Shown here piece by piece: positions 27,380 through 36,460 of a stretch of DNA of 64,000 bases; the stretch's first letter is position 1; each line of letters opens with the position of its first letter. The DNA is from Oceanicola granulosus HTCC2516 (lineage in GTDB: Bacteria; Pseudomonadota; Alphaproteobacteria; Rhodobacterales; Rhodobacteraceae). The position numbers and the translations under genes are program-made. The DNA is taken from positions 68,046-132,045 of the forward strand of contig NZ_CH724111.1 in NCBI RefSeq assembly GCF_000153305.1. The letters are read 5' to 3'. The notes beneath the pieces are model-generated. The model was given only the letters and a program-made list of their open reading frames with translations, ran no database searches and was not told where the DNA came from.

Positions 27380-29155
27380 TCACGACAATTCGACCATCGG
27401 CTGGCCAATGTATTCCTGGCGCACCCGCACGTCGAGCACCACGGCCGCGCCCTCCGCCACCCGGTCGAGCGCGGCGGCCAGCGCGGCGGGCAGGTCGGCG
27501 AGGTCGGTGACGGGCTCGGGCGCCTCGAGGCCGAGCCCGCGCGCGAGGCCGGCGAGGTCGGGCTCGGGGCCCTGCATCCGCTGGCCGATCGGCGCGTTCT
27601 CCTCGGGCCGGCCACGGCGGCGGGCGACCTTTATCTGGTGGTCCTCGTCGTTGTAGTACGAGTGGTTGTTGGCGATCAGGAACAGCACCGGCAGCCTGAG
27701 CGTCGCCGCGTTCCAGATCGCGGTGAGGCCCATCGTGTAGTCGCCGTCGCCGAGGATCGCCACGGCGCGCCGCTCCGAGCCGATCTCGCGCAGCCCGAGC
27801 GCCGCGCCGACGGCGATGCTGGTGCCCGCCCCCAGTCCGCCGCCGCCGGTATGGCCGAGGAAGCCGAGCGGGTGGTCGATCTCGTTGGCGTTGACCGGCC
27901 AGCCGAGCGGACGGCCGGTGATGGCGATCTCGCGCCCCTTGCTGGCATGGTGGAAGGCGCGCGCGAGGTCCATCAGCCCGATCTCGCCGGAGCCCGTCAC
28001 CTCCGGCACGTCCCAGCCCGTCAGCGCCTCGCGCGCCGGCCCGGCCTCGAGGCCGTCGAGCAGGGCGCGCACGGCGGTGGCGGAGACGGTCGGGATGGTG
28101 ACGTCGGCCGCCGGCAGCCCGCCGTAATCCATGTTCCAGCCGCGGTGGATGTGGAAATCGTTGGAGATGTGGATGATCGGCGGCCGCTCGGTGCCGGGCG
28201 GGAAGGCGAGCTTGATCGTGTTGCCCGCGTCGAGCCAGTCGAGCATGACGATGGCGTCGGCGTTCCGGATCGCGTCGAGCACCGGGCCCTTGAGCCGCCA
28301 GCCCGTCTCGCCGACGAAGGCCGGGTGGGTTGTCGGAAAGCCCGCCGGCAGCTTCATGTGCGCCGTGGTGCGCGCGCCGATGGCCTCGGCAAGGCGGATG
28401 CGGTCGGTCCACTCCGCCTCGCTGCGGCTGCCGCGGCCGCAGAAGATGAACGGCCGCTCGGCGCCCTTCAGGATGTCGAGCGCCGCCTGCAGCGCCGCCT
28501 TGGGCGGTTCGGCGTCGTCGGGGGTGGGGTAGTGCGAGACGTCGCCGAGGTCGGGGCGCTCGGCGAGCTCCGCCTCCTGGATGCTGACGTCGAGGTTGAC
28601 GTAGACCGGGCCGGAGGGGCGGGTGTTGGTGAGCATGACGCCCCGGCGGATCGATTCCACCGCCGCCTCGGGCGAGCCGGGCTGGTCGTCCCACTTGGTG
28701 TAGCCGCGCACGATGTCGGCCTGGTCGACGGTGGTGTGGATCCACTCGATCCAGGGCCGCCGCTTGGCCGCGTCGATGGGGCCGGTGGCGCCGATCACGA
28801 GCATCGGGGTGCGGTCGCACCAGGCGTTGAAGATGCCCATGGAGGCATGCATCAGCCCGACGTTGGAATGGACGGCGACGGCGAGCGCGGTGTCGGTGAT
28901 CTTGGCGTAGCCCTGCGCGATCCCGACGGCGTGCTCCTCGTGCATGCAGGTGATGATCTCGGGGGTCTCGTTGCCGAGATGGTTGACGAGCGAATCGTGC
29001 AGCCCCCGGTAGCTCGCGCCGGGATTGAGGCAGATGTAGGGGAAGTCCTGCTCGCGCAGGGCCTCGGCGATGAGGTCGCTGCCGTAGAGCGTCTCGCCCG
29101 CGGCGGCGGTCTCGGCGGGTCGGTCGGGCGTCGGTTTGTCCACGGGGCTCTCCAA
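27380..29155 (-). CDS. ThDP-dependent enzyme, acetolactate synthase/benzoylformate decarboxylase superfamily
   Basis: A 591-aa thiamin-diphosphate enzyme with three domains: pyrimidine-binding (about 25-195), central (about 210-350) and pyrophosphate-binding (about 390-570). The cofactor-activating Glu lies in CMHEEHAVGIAQGYAK near residue 73. The metal/ThDP motif GDGDYTMG near 485 runs to the NN near 512. Such enzymes decarboxylate or ligate 2-oxo acids. The HEEH cluster and S in NPGAS are unusual compared with acetolactate synthase and suggest a different substrate. It lies between a tricarboxylate-type transporter and a hydrolase, so it probably acts on a 2-oxo acid from the imported compound. 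Substrate unknown. Confidence 0.85.
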   Translation of the reverse strand: MESPVDKPTPDRPAETAAAGETLYGSDLIAEALREQDFPYICLNPGASYRGLHDSLVNHLGNETPEIITCMHEEHAVGIAQGYAKITDTALAVAVHSNVGLMHASMGIFNAWCDRTPMLVIGATGPIDAAKRRPWIEWIHTTVDQADIVRGYTKWDDQPGSPEAAVESIRRGVMLTNTRPSGPVYVNLDVSIQEAELAERPDLGDVSHYPTPDDAEPPKAALQAALDILKGAERPFIFCGRGSRSEAEWTDRIRLAEAIGARTTAHMKLPAGFPTTHPAFVGETGWRLKGPVLDAIRNADAIVMLDWLDAGNTIKLAFPPGTERPPIIHISNDFHIHRGWNMDYGGLPAADVTIPTVSATAVRALLDGLEAGPAREALTGWDVPEVTGSGEIGLMDLARAFHHASKGREIAITGRPLGWPVNANEIDHPLGFLGHTGGGGLGAGTSIAVGAALGLREIGSERRAVAILGDGDYTMGLTAIWNAATLRLPVLFLIANNHSYYNDEDHQIKVARRRGRPEENAPIGQRMQGPEPDLAGLARGLGLEAPEPVTDLADLPAALAAALDRVAEGAAVVLDVRVRQEYIGQPMVELS

Positions 29156-29165
29156 TGTCAGCGGG

Positions 29166-31187
29166 TCAAATCAGGCGTTCGGTCAGCTTGCGCAGGTCCG
29201 GGAAGGCGTCGCCGAGCAGCGATTGCGGCCAGGGCGTGTGCAGCATCTCGTGGAACAGGAAGTAGATGCCGCCGAGGAACGGGATCAGGATCAGCACCGC
29301 GTGGAGCGGGCGGACCTTGCCCTCGATCATCATGTAGCAGAGCGCGAACAGCGCGATGGCCGGCAGCATCCCCACGAGCTTGACCCCGACGACGAGCGCG
29401 CCGAGCCACAGCGCCTGTTTCGCCACGGCGGGCAGCGGCTCGCTGGCGTCGGTGCGCAGCGGGGGGATCTTGCCCATGGCGCGGAACACGAAGAACCCGG
29501 CCGCCGCGATGAGGCCGCCGACGGCGACGGCCTGCGGCAGCATCCGGGCCGGGGCGGGCCAGCCGGCGGAGCTGACGTAGACGTAGATCATCAGCGCGAC
29601 GACGGCGGCCCACAGGACGAGGTCGGAGACCAGCTCGGAGCCGCGGGCGTGGACGACGGCCGGCTGCGCGCCGTTGCCCGCCGGGGTGGCGGCGGCGGCC
29701 TGCTGGCGGCTGCTCCAGGAGGGCAGGAAGCGCACGACGAGGGGGCGCAGCAGCAGGAAGGCGATCATCAGCATCACCACTGCGGGCAGGGGCTGGAGCA
29801 TCCAGCCGAAGCCGTAGCGCAGCTGCGAGATGAACAGGTAGTTCTCGACCAGCCCGCCCAGCACGAAGGCCAGGATCAGCGGCGGGCGCGGCCAGTTGAG
29901 CCGCTTCATCACCCAGCCCAGCAGGCCGAAGCCGACGAGGACGAGCAGGTCGGCGTAGTCCTTCGCGCCCTGGTAGGCGCCGATGACCATGATGCCGAAC
30001 ACCAGCGGCACGAGCAGCCCCGCGCGCACCATCGCGACCTTGGCGAACTGCCCGGCGAGGCCGAAGCAGATGCCGGCGCCGAGGATGTTGGCGAGGGCGA
30101 CGGTCCAGATCAGGGTGAAGGTGACGTCGAGCTGCGCGTCGAGCATGTTGGGCCCGGGGGCGATGCCGTGGATCAGGAACGCGCCGAGCAGGATCGCCAT
30201 CGAGGCCGAGCCCGGCACGCCGAAGGCGAGGGTGGGCACGAGCGCGCCGCCTTCCTTGGCGTTGTTGGCGCTCTCGGCGGCGATGACGCCGCGCACGTCG
30301 CCCTTGCCGAAGGTCTCGCGGGCCTCGGGGATGGAGCGGGCGGCGTAGCCGTAGGAGATCCAGTCGATCACGTTGGCGCCGAGGCCGGGGATCGAGCCGA
30401 GGAAGGTGCCGATGCTGGCGCAGCGCAGCACCAGCCACCAGTTGCGCACCGCGTCGCGCGCCCCCGCGAGCTGGTCCCAGGCCGACATCTTGCGGCCGTC
30501 GCGCGCGATGGTGCGCTTGGAGGCGCCGAGGTCGATCATCTCGGGCACCGCGAACAGGCCGAGCGCGACCGGGACGAGGCTGAGCCCGTCCCAGAGGTAG
30601 AACGAGCCGAAGGTCCAGCGCATCTCGCCGGTCTGGGGCTCGTCGCCGATGGTGGCGAGCAGCAGGCCGATGGCCGTCGCCACGAGGCCCTTGAACAGCG
30701 CGCCGTGACTGAGCGACACGACGAGGGTCAGGCCGAGCAGGCAGATCGCGAGCAGCTCGGGGGTGCCAATGGCCATGATGAACGGGCGCAGGATCGGGAT
30801 CGACATCGCCAGCACGACCGCGCCGAACAGCCCGCCGCAGACCGAGGCGGTGAACGCCGCCCCGTAGGCCCGCCCGGCCTCGCCCTTCTTGGCCATCGGG
30901 TGTCCGTCGAGCACGGTGGCGGCGGAGCCGGTGGTGCCGGGGACGCCGAACAGGACGGCGGGGATGGTGTCGGAGGTGGTGGTGACGGACTGCACGCCGA
31001 CGAGGAAGGCGAGGGCGGTGTAGGGGTCCATCGAGAAGGTGAACGGCAACAGCAAGGCCAGCCCGACGAGGCCGCCGATCCCGGGGATCACGCCGATCAT
31101 CAGCCCGAGCACCGTGCCGAGCGCGACGAAGACGAGCCGCGCCGGATCGGCGATGATGAGCAGGGCTTCCAGAGCCGCTTCGATCAA
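29166..31187 (-). CDS. tctA: Tripartite tricarboxylate transporter permease, fused TctA-TctB
   Basis: A 673-aa membrane protein. Residues 1 to about 500 are TctA, the large permease: GTVLGLMIGVIPGIGG near residue 30, the PGTTGSAAT segment and a second PGLGANV. A loop of about 25 residues follows, then residues 515-673 match TctB, the small four-helix subunit. The two are normally separate genes, about 500 and 150 aa. With TctC (31379) it makes a secondary importer for a carboxylate. It is the first gene of the minus-strand operon, divergent from tctC, with a promoter in the shared gap. The tail sits after a clear Ala/Pro-rich linker. Confidence 0.9.
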   Translation of the reverse strand: MIEAALEALLIIADPARLVFVALGTVLGLMIGVIPGIGGLVGLALLLPFTFSMDPYTALAFLVGVQSVTTTSDTIPAVLFGVPGTTGSAATVLDGHPMAKKGEAGRAYGAAFTASVCGGLFGAVVLAMSIPILRPFIMAIGTPELLAICLLGLTLVVSLSHGALFKGLVATAIGLLLATIGDEPQTGEMRWTFGSFYLWDGLSLVPVALGLFAVPEMIDLGASKRTIARDGRKMSAWDQLAGARDAVRNWWLVLRCASIGTFLGSIPGLGANVIDWISYGYAARSIPEARETFGKGDVRGVIAAESANNAKEGGALVPTLAFGVPGSASMAILLGAFLIHGIAPGPNMLDAQLDVTFTLIWTVALANILGAGICFGLAGQFAKVAMVRAGLLVPLVFGIMVIGAYQGAKDYADLLVLVGFGLLGWVMKRLNWPRPPLILAFVLGGLVENYLFISQLRYGFGWMLQPLPAVVMLMIAFLLLRPLVVRFLPSWSSRQQAAAATPAGNGAQPAVVHARGSELVSDLVLWAAVVALMIYVYVSSAGWPAPARMLPQAVAVGGLIAAAGFFVFRAMGKIPPLRTDASEPLPAVAKQALWLGALVVGVKLVGMLPAIALFALCYMMIEGKVRPLHAVLILIPFLGGIYFLFHEMLHTPWPQSLLGDAFPDLRKLTERLI

Positions 31188-31254
31188 TCGAGTCCCTCCC
31201 TCGAAGCAAAGCCGGACAGCTGCCTCCCAACATCCATCGGGCCGGTTGCAATTT

Positions 31255-31283
31255 CGTATAATGTATGACAGTAATACTTACAA
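31255..31283 (-). promoter_or_regulatory. Candidate promoter of the tctAB-ThDP operon with operator in the spacer
   Basis: On the minus strand TTGTAA (31278-31283) and TATACG (31255-31260) are 17 nt apart. The spacer contains the 15-nt sequence shared with the promoter at 41169-41197 (see the operator entry). A plus-strand TATAAT at 31257-31262 overlaps it and could serve the tctC operon. Confidence 0.5.
31259..31273. promoter_or_regulatory. Shared candidate operator, copy 1 (tctAB / tctC)
   Basis: TAATGTATGACAGTA is identical to 41173-41187. Its core TGT-ATG-ACA is an inverted repeat. It overlaps promoter elements of the divergent tctAB and tctC operons. The FCD-type GntR regulator encoded at 35279-35977 is the most likely binder, by position and by the usual operator style of that family. 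Confidence 0.55.
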
Positions 31284-31378
31284 CCGATTTTGTCGTGCGG
31301 ATACGGCACGCTGGAGATCGGTTCCGGCCGCCGGGCAGGAGGATGCCTCTCGCGGTCCATCGAAATGGGAGGATCAAG

Positions 31379-32428
31379 ATGAATCTTGGAAACATTTGCC
31401 GCTCCGTCGCGCTCGGCGCCGTTGCGGCGGCGGTGGCCTGGATGCCGCAGGACGTGGCGGCGCAGTCGCTCGAGGAGGTCTACGAGGGCGAGACGCTGAC
31501 GATCATGGTCGGCCACCCGCCCGGCGGCTCCTACGACCTCTACGCGCAGCTCGCGGCGGAGTTCATGGGCGAGCACATCCCCGGCAACCCGAACGTCATC
31601 GTGCAGCACATGCCCGGCGGCGGCGGGCGCAAGGGCGCGGCATTCTTCCTCAACAACACCGAGCCGGACGGGCTGACCGTGGGCATCTTCCCCGACAGCC
31701 TCGGCCACATCCAGCACCTGCGCCCCGAGGCGGCGAACTGGGACGCCTCCGAGTTCCGCTACATCGGGCGGTTCTCCACGGCCAACGCCGCCTTCGCGGT
31801 GCGCGCCGACAAGGTGTCGAGCGCCGAGGAGATGCGCGACACCGAGGTGATCGTCGCCTGCACCGGCCGCAACGCGCGCTCCGCGCAGCAGGCGGCGGCG
31901 CTGAAGAACGCCGCTGGGCTGAACCTGCGGCTGATCTGCGGCTACGATGGCTCGCAGGCCACGGTGCTCGCGGCGCTGCGCGGCGAGGCCGACATGCTGT
32001 CGCAGAACTGGGCGTCGTTCGCGTCCGACCCCGCCGACCTCGGCGACGGGACGCTGCACATCGTCGTGCAGACCGGCCTCGAGCGCGACCCGGACCTGCA
32101 GGACGTGCCGCTGATGCAGGAGCTGACGGACGATCCCGACGACCAGGCGGTGCTGCGCTATCTCGGGGCCTCGGCACCGATCGGGCGCTCGATGATGGTT
32201 CATCCCGACACCGAGGAGTACATCGTCGAGGGCCTGCGCGAGGCGTTCCAGGCGATGATCACCGACGAGGACTTCCTCGCCGCCGCCGAGCAGCGCTCGG
32301 CGATCATCAACCCCGCCACCGGCGAGGAGATGGAAGAGGTCATGGCCGAGATCATGGGCGCGAGCGACGAGCTGCTCGAGAACGTGCGGGCGGCCATCGA
32401 CACGTCCAGCGCCGAAGAGGCCCAGTGA
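31379..32428 (+). CDS. tctC: Tripartite tricarboxylate transporter substrate-binding protein TctC
   Basis: A 349-aa periplasmic binding protein of the TctC family. It has a signal peptide cleaved around VAAQ at residue 23-25, then ETLTIMVGHPPGGSYD near residue 35, where the GGSYD loop binds the carboxylate, and the QHMPGGGGRKGA segment near residue 75. The ATG at 31379 is preceded by GGGAGG; the open frame continues 38 codons upstream through the promoter and was not used. It delivers substrate to the fused TctAB. It is the first gene of the operon with ubiD. A perfect hairpin follows the stop. Confidence 0.92.
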   Translation: MNLGNICRSVALGAVAAAVAWMPQDVAAQSLEEVYEGETLTIMVGHPPGGSYDLYAQLAAEFMGEHIPGNPNVIVQHMPGGGGRKGAAFFLNNTEPDGLTVGIFPDSLGHIQHLRPEAANWDASEFRYIGRFSTANAAFAVRADKVSSAEEMRDTEVIVACTGRNARSAQQAAALKNAAGLNLRLICGYDGSQATVLAALRGEADMLSQNWASFASDPADLGDGTLHIVVQTGLERDPDLQDVPLMQELTDDPDDQAVLRYLGASAPIGRSMMVHPDTEEYIVEGLREAFQAMITDEDFLAAAEQRSAIINPATGEEMEEVMAEIMGASDELLENVRAAIDTSSAEEAQ

Positions 32429-32434
32429 CCCGGG

Positions 32435-32461
32435 CCGGCCGGCGGGACGTCCGCCGGCCGG
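32435..32461 (+). other. Intercistronic GC hairpin between tctC and ubiD
   Basis: Perfect 11-bp stem (CCGGCCGGCGG, 32435-32445, and its complement at 32451-32461) with a 5-nt loop, 7 nt after the tctC stop. No T-run follows. Same design as the hairpins after three other exported binding-protein genes in the window. Confidence 0.6.
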
Positions 32462-32534
32462 TCGACTGTCGAGCAGGAAGACACGAGCGCCGCCCGGTCA
32501 TCCGAGGCGGCGCCTCAGCAACCGCGAGGGACGG

Positions 32535-34166
32535 ATGACGAGCGAGCGCAGGACCAAGGCCCCCATCGATCTGCAGGATCACCTGGCACGGCTGGAAGAG
32601 CGGGGCCTGCTGACGCGGATCGCGTGCCCCATCGACAAGGACAGCGAGCTGCACCCGCTCGCGCGCTGGCAGTTCCAGGGCGGGATCCCGGCCGAGGACC
32701 GCAAGGCGTTCCTGTTCACCGACGTCACCGACGGCAAGGGCAACAGGTACGACATCCCCGTCACCGTGGGCGCACTGGCGGCGAACCCGGAGATCTACGC
32801 CGCCGGGCTCGGGGTGCCGGTCGACGAGATCGGGGCGGTGTGGGTGAAGGCGATGCAGGCGCCGATCCCGCCGGAGGTGGTGACGGAGGCGCCGTGCCAG
32901 GAGGTCGTGATGACCGGCGAGGAGCTGACCCGCGAGGGCGGCGGCCTGGCGGCGCTGCCGGTTCCGATCTCGACGCCCGGCTTCGACGCCGCGCCCTACC
33001 TGACGGCGACGCTGGTGGTGACGAAGGACCCCGAGAACGGCATCCGCAACATGGGCACCTACCGGGGCCAGCTGAAGGCGCGCGATCGGCTCGGCGTGCG
33101 CATGGCGAGCCGGCTCGGCGGGGCAGGGGGCTACCAGCACTGGCTGAAGTACAAGGCGCGCGGCGAGAAGATGCCCGTCGCCATCGTCATCGGCTGCGCC
33201 CCGGCGGTGCTGTTCACGGGGCCGCAGAAGCTGCCCATCGACCAGGACGAAATGGCCGTCGCCGGCGGCCTGATCGGCGCGCCGGTGCGGACGGTGAAAT
33301 GCAGGACCGTGGATCTCGAGGTGCCGGCCGACGCGGAAATCGTGATCGAGGGCGAGGTGGCCGTCGACTATCTCGAGCCGGAGGGGCCGTTCGGGGAGAG
33401 CCACGGCCACGTGGCGCTCGAGGATTTCAACATGTCGATGCAGGTGACGGCGATCACCATGAAGGCGAAGCCGGTCTTCGTCTCCATCGTCAGCCAGGTC
33501 ACGCCGAGCGAGAGCTCGACGCTCAAGAAGGTCGCCTACGAGCCGCTCTACTTCGAGCACCTGAAGACGGTGCTCAACGTGAAGGGCATCAAGCGGGTGG
33601 TCATGCACGAGCCGCTGACCAACATCCGCAAGGTCATCTTCCTGCAGTTCGACCGCTCCGCCCCGCAGACCGAGGTCTGGCGCGGGTTGCAGGGGGCGGC
33701 GGCGCTGCAGGCGCAGTGCGGCAAGGTGGTGATCGCGGTGTCCGAGGACATCGAGCCGAACAACGCCGACGCGATCTTCTGGTCCATCGCCTACCGCGCC
33801 AACCTGTCGACGGACCTGCATGTCACGCCCTACCGCTCGGGCGGGCACGGGCCGAAATTGGGGCGCGGCAGTGCCGACTCGACGCTGATGATCGACGCGA
33901 CGCTGAAGGCCGACATGCCGCCGCTGGCGCTGCCGCGCGAGAAGTACATGAGCCGCGCGCGCCAGATTTGGGAGGAGCTGCAGCTGCCGCGCCTGACGCC
34001 GCAGCCGCCGTGGCACGGCTACGAGCTGGGCGACTGGTCGGAGCAGTGGAGCGACTACGCCGACCGCGCGGTGGCTGGCGATTGGGAGGCCAACGGTCTA
34101 GTGACCGAGGCGCGCCAGCGCGGCGGGATGAAGCCCGAGACGCCGACGCGCGATATCGAGGACTGA
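32535..34166 (+). CDS. ubiD: UbiD-family prenylated-FMN decarboxylase
   Basis: A 543-aa UbiD-family (de)carboxylase, which uses prenylated FMN to remove a carboxyl group from an aromatic, heteroaromatic or alpha,beta-unsaturated acid. Cofactor and catalytic residues can be placed: N172 and R177 in NMGTYR, and E283 and E288 in EPEGPFGE, matching the spacing of the Glu-Arg-Glu set known from ferulate decarboxylases. Length is typical. It lies between tctC and an AbrB-family membrane protein. The UbiX needed to make the cofactor is at 43533, in an operon with the same candidate operator. The natural substrate is probably the carboxylate imported by TctABC. Confidence 0.93.
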   Translation: MTSERRTKAPIDLQDHLARLEERGLLTRIACPIDKDSELHPLARWQFQGGIPAEDRKAFLFTDVTDGKGNRYDIPVTVGALAANPEIYAAGLGVPVDEIGAVWVKAMQAPIPPEVVTEAPCQEVVMTGEELTREGGGLAALPVPISTPGFDAAPYLTATLVVTKDPENGIRNMGTYRGQLKARDRLGVRMASRLGGAGGYQHWLKYKARGEKMPVAIVIGCAPAVLFTGPQKLPIDQDEMAVAGGLIGAPVRTVKCRTVDLEVPADAEIVIEGEVAVDYLEPEGPFGESHGHVALEDFNMSMQVTAITMKAKPVFVSIVSQVTPSESSTLKKVAYEPLYFEHLKTVLNVKGIKRVVMHEPLTNIRKVIFLQFDRSAPQTEVWRGLQGAAALQAQCGKVVIAVSEDIEPNNADAIFWSIAYRANLSTDLHVTPYRSGGHGPKLGRGSADSTLMIDATLKADMPPLALPREKYMSRARQIWEELQLPRLTPQPPWHGYELGDWSEQWSDYADRAVAGDWEANGLVTEARQRGGMKPETPTRDIED

Positions 34167-34188
34167 CGTAGAGAGTGAGGCGGTGGCG

Positions 34189-35256
34189 ATGGCGGGCGAG
34201 GGCAGGCGCGGCTTGGCGAACATGGGCTTCGCGCTCGCCCTCGGCGCGGTGGCCGGGCTGCTGTTCAACTGGGCGACGCTGCCGCTGCCGTGGATGCTGG
34301 GGCCGATGATCGCCAACACGCTGGCGGCGGTCGTTCGGCTGCCGGTCGCCTCGCCGGGGCGGGCGAGGCCCTACGTGGTCGCGGTGATCGGGGTGATGCT
34401 GGGGGCGGGCTTCTCGCCGGACATCGTCGACCAGATCGGGCTGTGGGCGCTGTCGTTCCTGTTCCTCGCCGTCTACATCGCCGTCAGCGGGGCGGTCGTC
34501 ATTCCCTACTACCGCAAGGTCGGCGGGTTCGATCTGCCGACGGCCTACTTCGCCGGGATGCCCGGCGGGCTGAACGAGATGATGATCGTGGGCAAGGAGA
34601 TGGGCGGCGACGAGCGTGCCATCGTGCTCGCCCATGCCAGCCGGATCGTCGTCGTGGTGGCGCTGGTGGCGGTGTGGTTCCGGCTGATCCAGGGGGTCGA
34701 CCTGACCGACCGCTCGCAGTTCGGCACGCCGTTCGCCGACATTCCCGCGCACGAGCTGCTGGTGCTGCTGGTGGCGGGGGTGGTCGGGTTCTACCTCGGC
34801 AAGCTGCTGCGGCTGCCGGCGCCGATGCTGCTGGGGCCGATGATCGTGAGCGCGGCGGTGCACCTGGCGGGGCTGACCGACAGCCCGCCGCCGCAGGAGC
34901 TGGTGATCGTCGCGCAGGTGTTCCTCGGCACGATCATCGGCTGCCGCTTCATCGGCGCCGCGCCGCGCGCCATCGGCCGGGCGATCGGGCTGAGCATCGG
35001 GGCGACGGTGCTGATGCTGGTGGTGACCTTCGTGTTCGCGGGGGCGTTCCACGGGCTGTTCGGGCAGACGCTGGAGCAGGTGCTGCTGGCCTACTCGCCG
35101 GGGGGGCTGGCGGAGATGAGCCTCGTGGCATTGGCGATGAACGCCGATATCGCCTACGTTGCCAGTCACCACCTGTTCAGGATCAGCATCATCGTGCTGA
35201 TGGCGCCGCTGCTGTTCGGGGTGCTGCGACGGCGGGGCCGGGGGGCGGGAGAATGA
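34189..35256 (+). CDS. AbrB-family integral membrane protein (putative transporter)
   Basis: A 355-aa membrane protein with about ten hydrophobic segments in two similar halves. Each half carries the family pattern: LPWMLGPMIANTLAA near residue 35 and LPAPMLLGPMIVSAAVHL near 205, and PGGLNEM near 125 and PGGLAEMS near 305. This is the AbrB duplication family, sometimes misnamed ammonia monooxygenase; it has no such catalytic site. ATG at 34189 has AGTGAGG 8 nt upstream; a GTG two codons earlier is possible. It often occurs near TTT transporters and may export or import an intermediate. The function is not established. Confidence 0.85.
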   Translation: MAGEGRRGLANMGFALALGAVAGLLFNWATLPLPWMLGPMIANTLAAVVRLPVASPGRARPYVVAVIGVMLGAGFSPDIVDQIGLWALSFLFLAVYIAVSGAVVIPYYRKVGGFDLPTAYFAGMPGGLNEMMIVGKEMGGDERAIVLAHASRIVVVVALVAVWFRLIQGVDLTDRSQFGTPFADIPAHELLVLLVAGVVGFYLGKLLRLPAPMLLGPMIVSAAVHLAGLTDSPPPQELVIVAQVFLGTIIGCRFIGAAPRAIGRAIGLSIGATVLMLVVTFVFAGAFHGLFGQTLEQVLLAYSPGGLAEMSLVALAMNADIAYVASHHLFRISIIVLMAPLLFGVLRRRGRGAGE

Positions 35257-35278
35257 GACGGACGGGAGGGCAGTGCGG

Positions 35279-35977
35279 ATGTCGGAGGATATGAAGGCCG
35301 TGCGGCTGGCCCCCATCCAGTTCCAGGCGGCGCCGCTGCGGGCGAAGATCATCGAGTCGATGCGGCGGGCGATCGAGCGGGGCAACCTGCAACCGGGCGA
35401 CCGGCTCGTGGAGAAGGACCTGTGCGAGCAACTCGGGGTGAGCCGGACTTCGCTGCGCGAGGCGCTGCGCGAGCTGGAGGCGGAGGGGATCGTCGCGCAG
35501 CTCGGGGCGCGGGGGCTGACGGTGGTGAAGATCTCGCGCCGGGACGCCGAGAACATCTACCGCATCCGCGCCGACATCGAGGCGCTGATCTTCGAGCAGT
35601 TCCTCGGGCTCGCCGACGCGGCCGCGCTGAGCCAGGCGGACGCGCTCTGCGAGAACATCATCGCCGCCTACAAGGGCGGCGACTTCGTCGCGATCGTGGA
35701 CGCCAAGCGGGCGTTCTACGAGTTCGTCTGCGGCGTGGCCAACAACCGGATCGCGCACGAGCTGCTCAACCGGCTGACCCTGCGCACCGCGCAGCTGCGC
35801 AGCAAGTCGGTGGTGCGCGAGGAGCGGCAGAACCAGTCGATCGAGGAGATCCGGGCGTTGAAGCGGGCGCTGCTGGCGCGCGACGTGGACGCGGCGCGCG
35901 AGGCCGCGCGCAGCCACGTGGGCAACGCGGCGAAGTCGGCGCTGCCGTTCGTGGAGGACACGCCGGATGACGGCTGA
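35279..35977 (+). CDS. GntR-family regulator, FCD (FadR-like) type
   Basis: A 232-aa regulator with an N-terminal winged helix at about residues 18-85 (AIERGNLQPGDRLVEKDL, then LGVSRTSLREALREL) and an FCD ligand-binding domain at about 95-220 (NIYRIRADIEALIFEQF). The ATG at 35279 has GGGAGGG upstream; a second ATG four codons later also has GGAGG. It lies inside the tctC-ubiD operon. It is the best candidate to bind the identical 15-nt sequence at 31259 and 41173, and so to coordinate transporter, UbiD, molybdenum hydroxylases and UbiX in response to a carboxylate. Confidence 0.9.
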   Translation: MSEDMKAVRLAPIQFQAAPLRAKIIESMRRAIERGNLQPGDRLVEKDLCEQLGVSRTSLREALRELEAEGIVAQLGARGLTVVKISRRDAENIYRIRADIEALIFEQFLGLADAAALSQADALCENIIAAYKGGDFVAIVDAKRAFYEFVCGVANNRIAHELLNRLTLRTAQLRSKSVVREERQNQSIEEIRALKRALLARDVDAAREAARSHVGNAAKSALPFVEDTPDDG

Positions 35978-36452
35978 CGCGGAGCTCTGGGAGTTCGCGC
36001 TGAAGGTCTACGGCACGGAGGGCGTGGCGGCGGCGTGCCTGGAGCTGCAGGACCGGTTCGGCGCCGACGTGCCGGTGGTGCTGGCGGTGCTCTGGGCGGC
36101 GCGGCGGGGCGTGGCGGTGGACGCCGACGCGATGGCGGCGCTCGAGGCCGCGGCCGGGCCGTGGCGGGCGGAGATGGTCGTGCCGCTGCGGGCGCTGCGG
36201 CGGCGGCTGAAGGCGGGGCCGGACCCGGCGCCGTCGGCCGAAACGGAAGCACTGCGCGGCGAGATCAAGCGCGCCGAGCTGCACGCGGAGAAGATCGAGT
36301 TGCGGGTGCTGGCCGGCTGGATCGCCGGGGCCGGGGCGGGGCAGGCGGAGGTCCGCGCGAACCTCGGGGCCGCGCTGGCGCATTATGCCGGCGGCCAGGA
36401 CGTGCCCGAGGAGCTAACAGCACCGCTCGTCGCGGCGGCCGAGGCGGCCTGA
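35967..36452 (+). CDS. TIGR02444/DUF2390-like protein of unknown function
   Basis: A 161-aa helical protein with the family start WEFALKVYGTEGVAAACLELQD (shown by its key W.FAL..Y...GV...CL.LQ pattern) at residues 8-29. It is Ala/Glu-rich with no signal peptide or membrane segment. Members are common in proteobacteria and no function is established. Its start overlaps the GntR stop by 11 nt, and it is the last gene of the operon. Its own stop codon and that of the convergent molybdenum-hydroxylase FAD subunit lie inside one 15-nt inverted repeat (36446-36460). Confidence 0.75.
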   Translation: MTADAELWEFALKVYGTEGVAAACLELQDRFGADVPVVLAVLWAARRGVAVDADAMAALEAAAGPWRAEMVVPLRALRRRLKAGPDPAPSAETEALRGEIKRAELHAEKIELRVLAGWIAGAGAGQAEVRANLGAALAHYAGGQDVPEELTAPLVAAAEAA

Positions 36453-36460
36453 GTCAGGCC
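36446..36460. terminator. Candidate shared terminator with both stop codons inside
   Basis: GGCCTGA-G-TCAGGCC is a perfect 7-bp inverted repeat that contains the TGA of the plus-strand TIGR02444-like gene and, on the other strand, the TGA of the FAD-binding subunit gene. No T-run follows, so terminator strength is uncertain. Confidence 0.35.

Noticed and set aside
34189..35256. Ammonia monooxygenase
   Set aside because: The name is used for some AbrB-family proteins, but the sequence is a duplicated membrane protein without copper-enzyme motifs.
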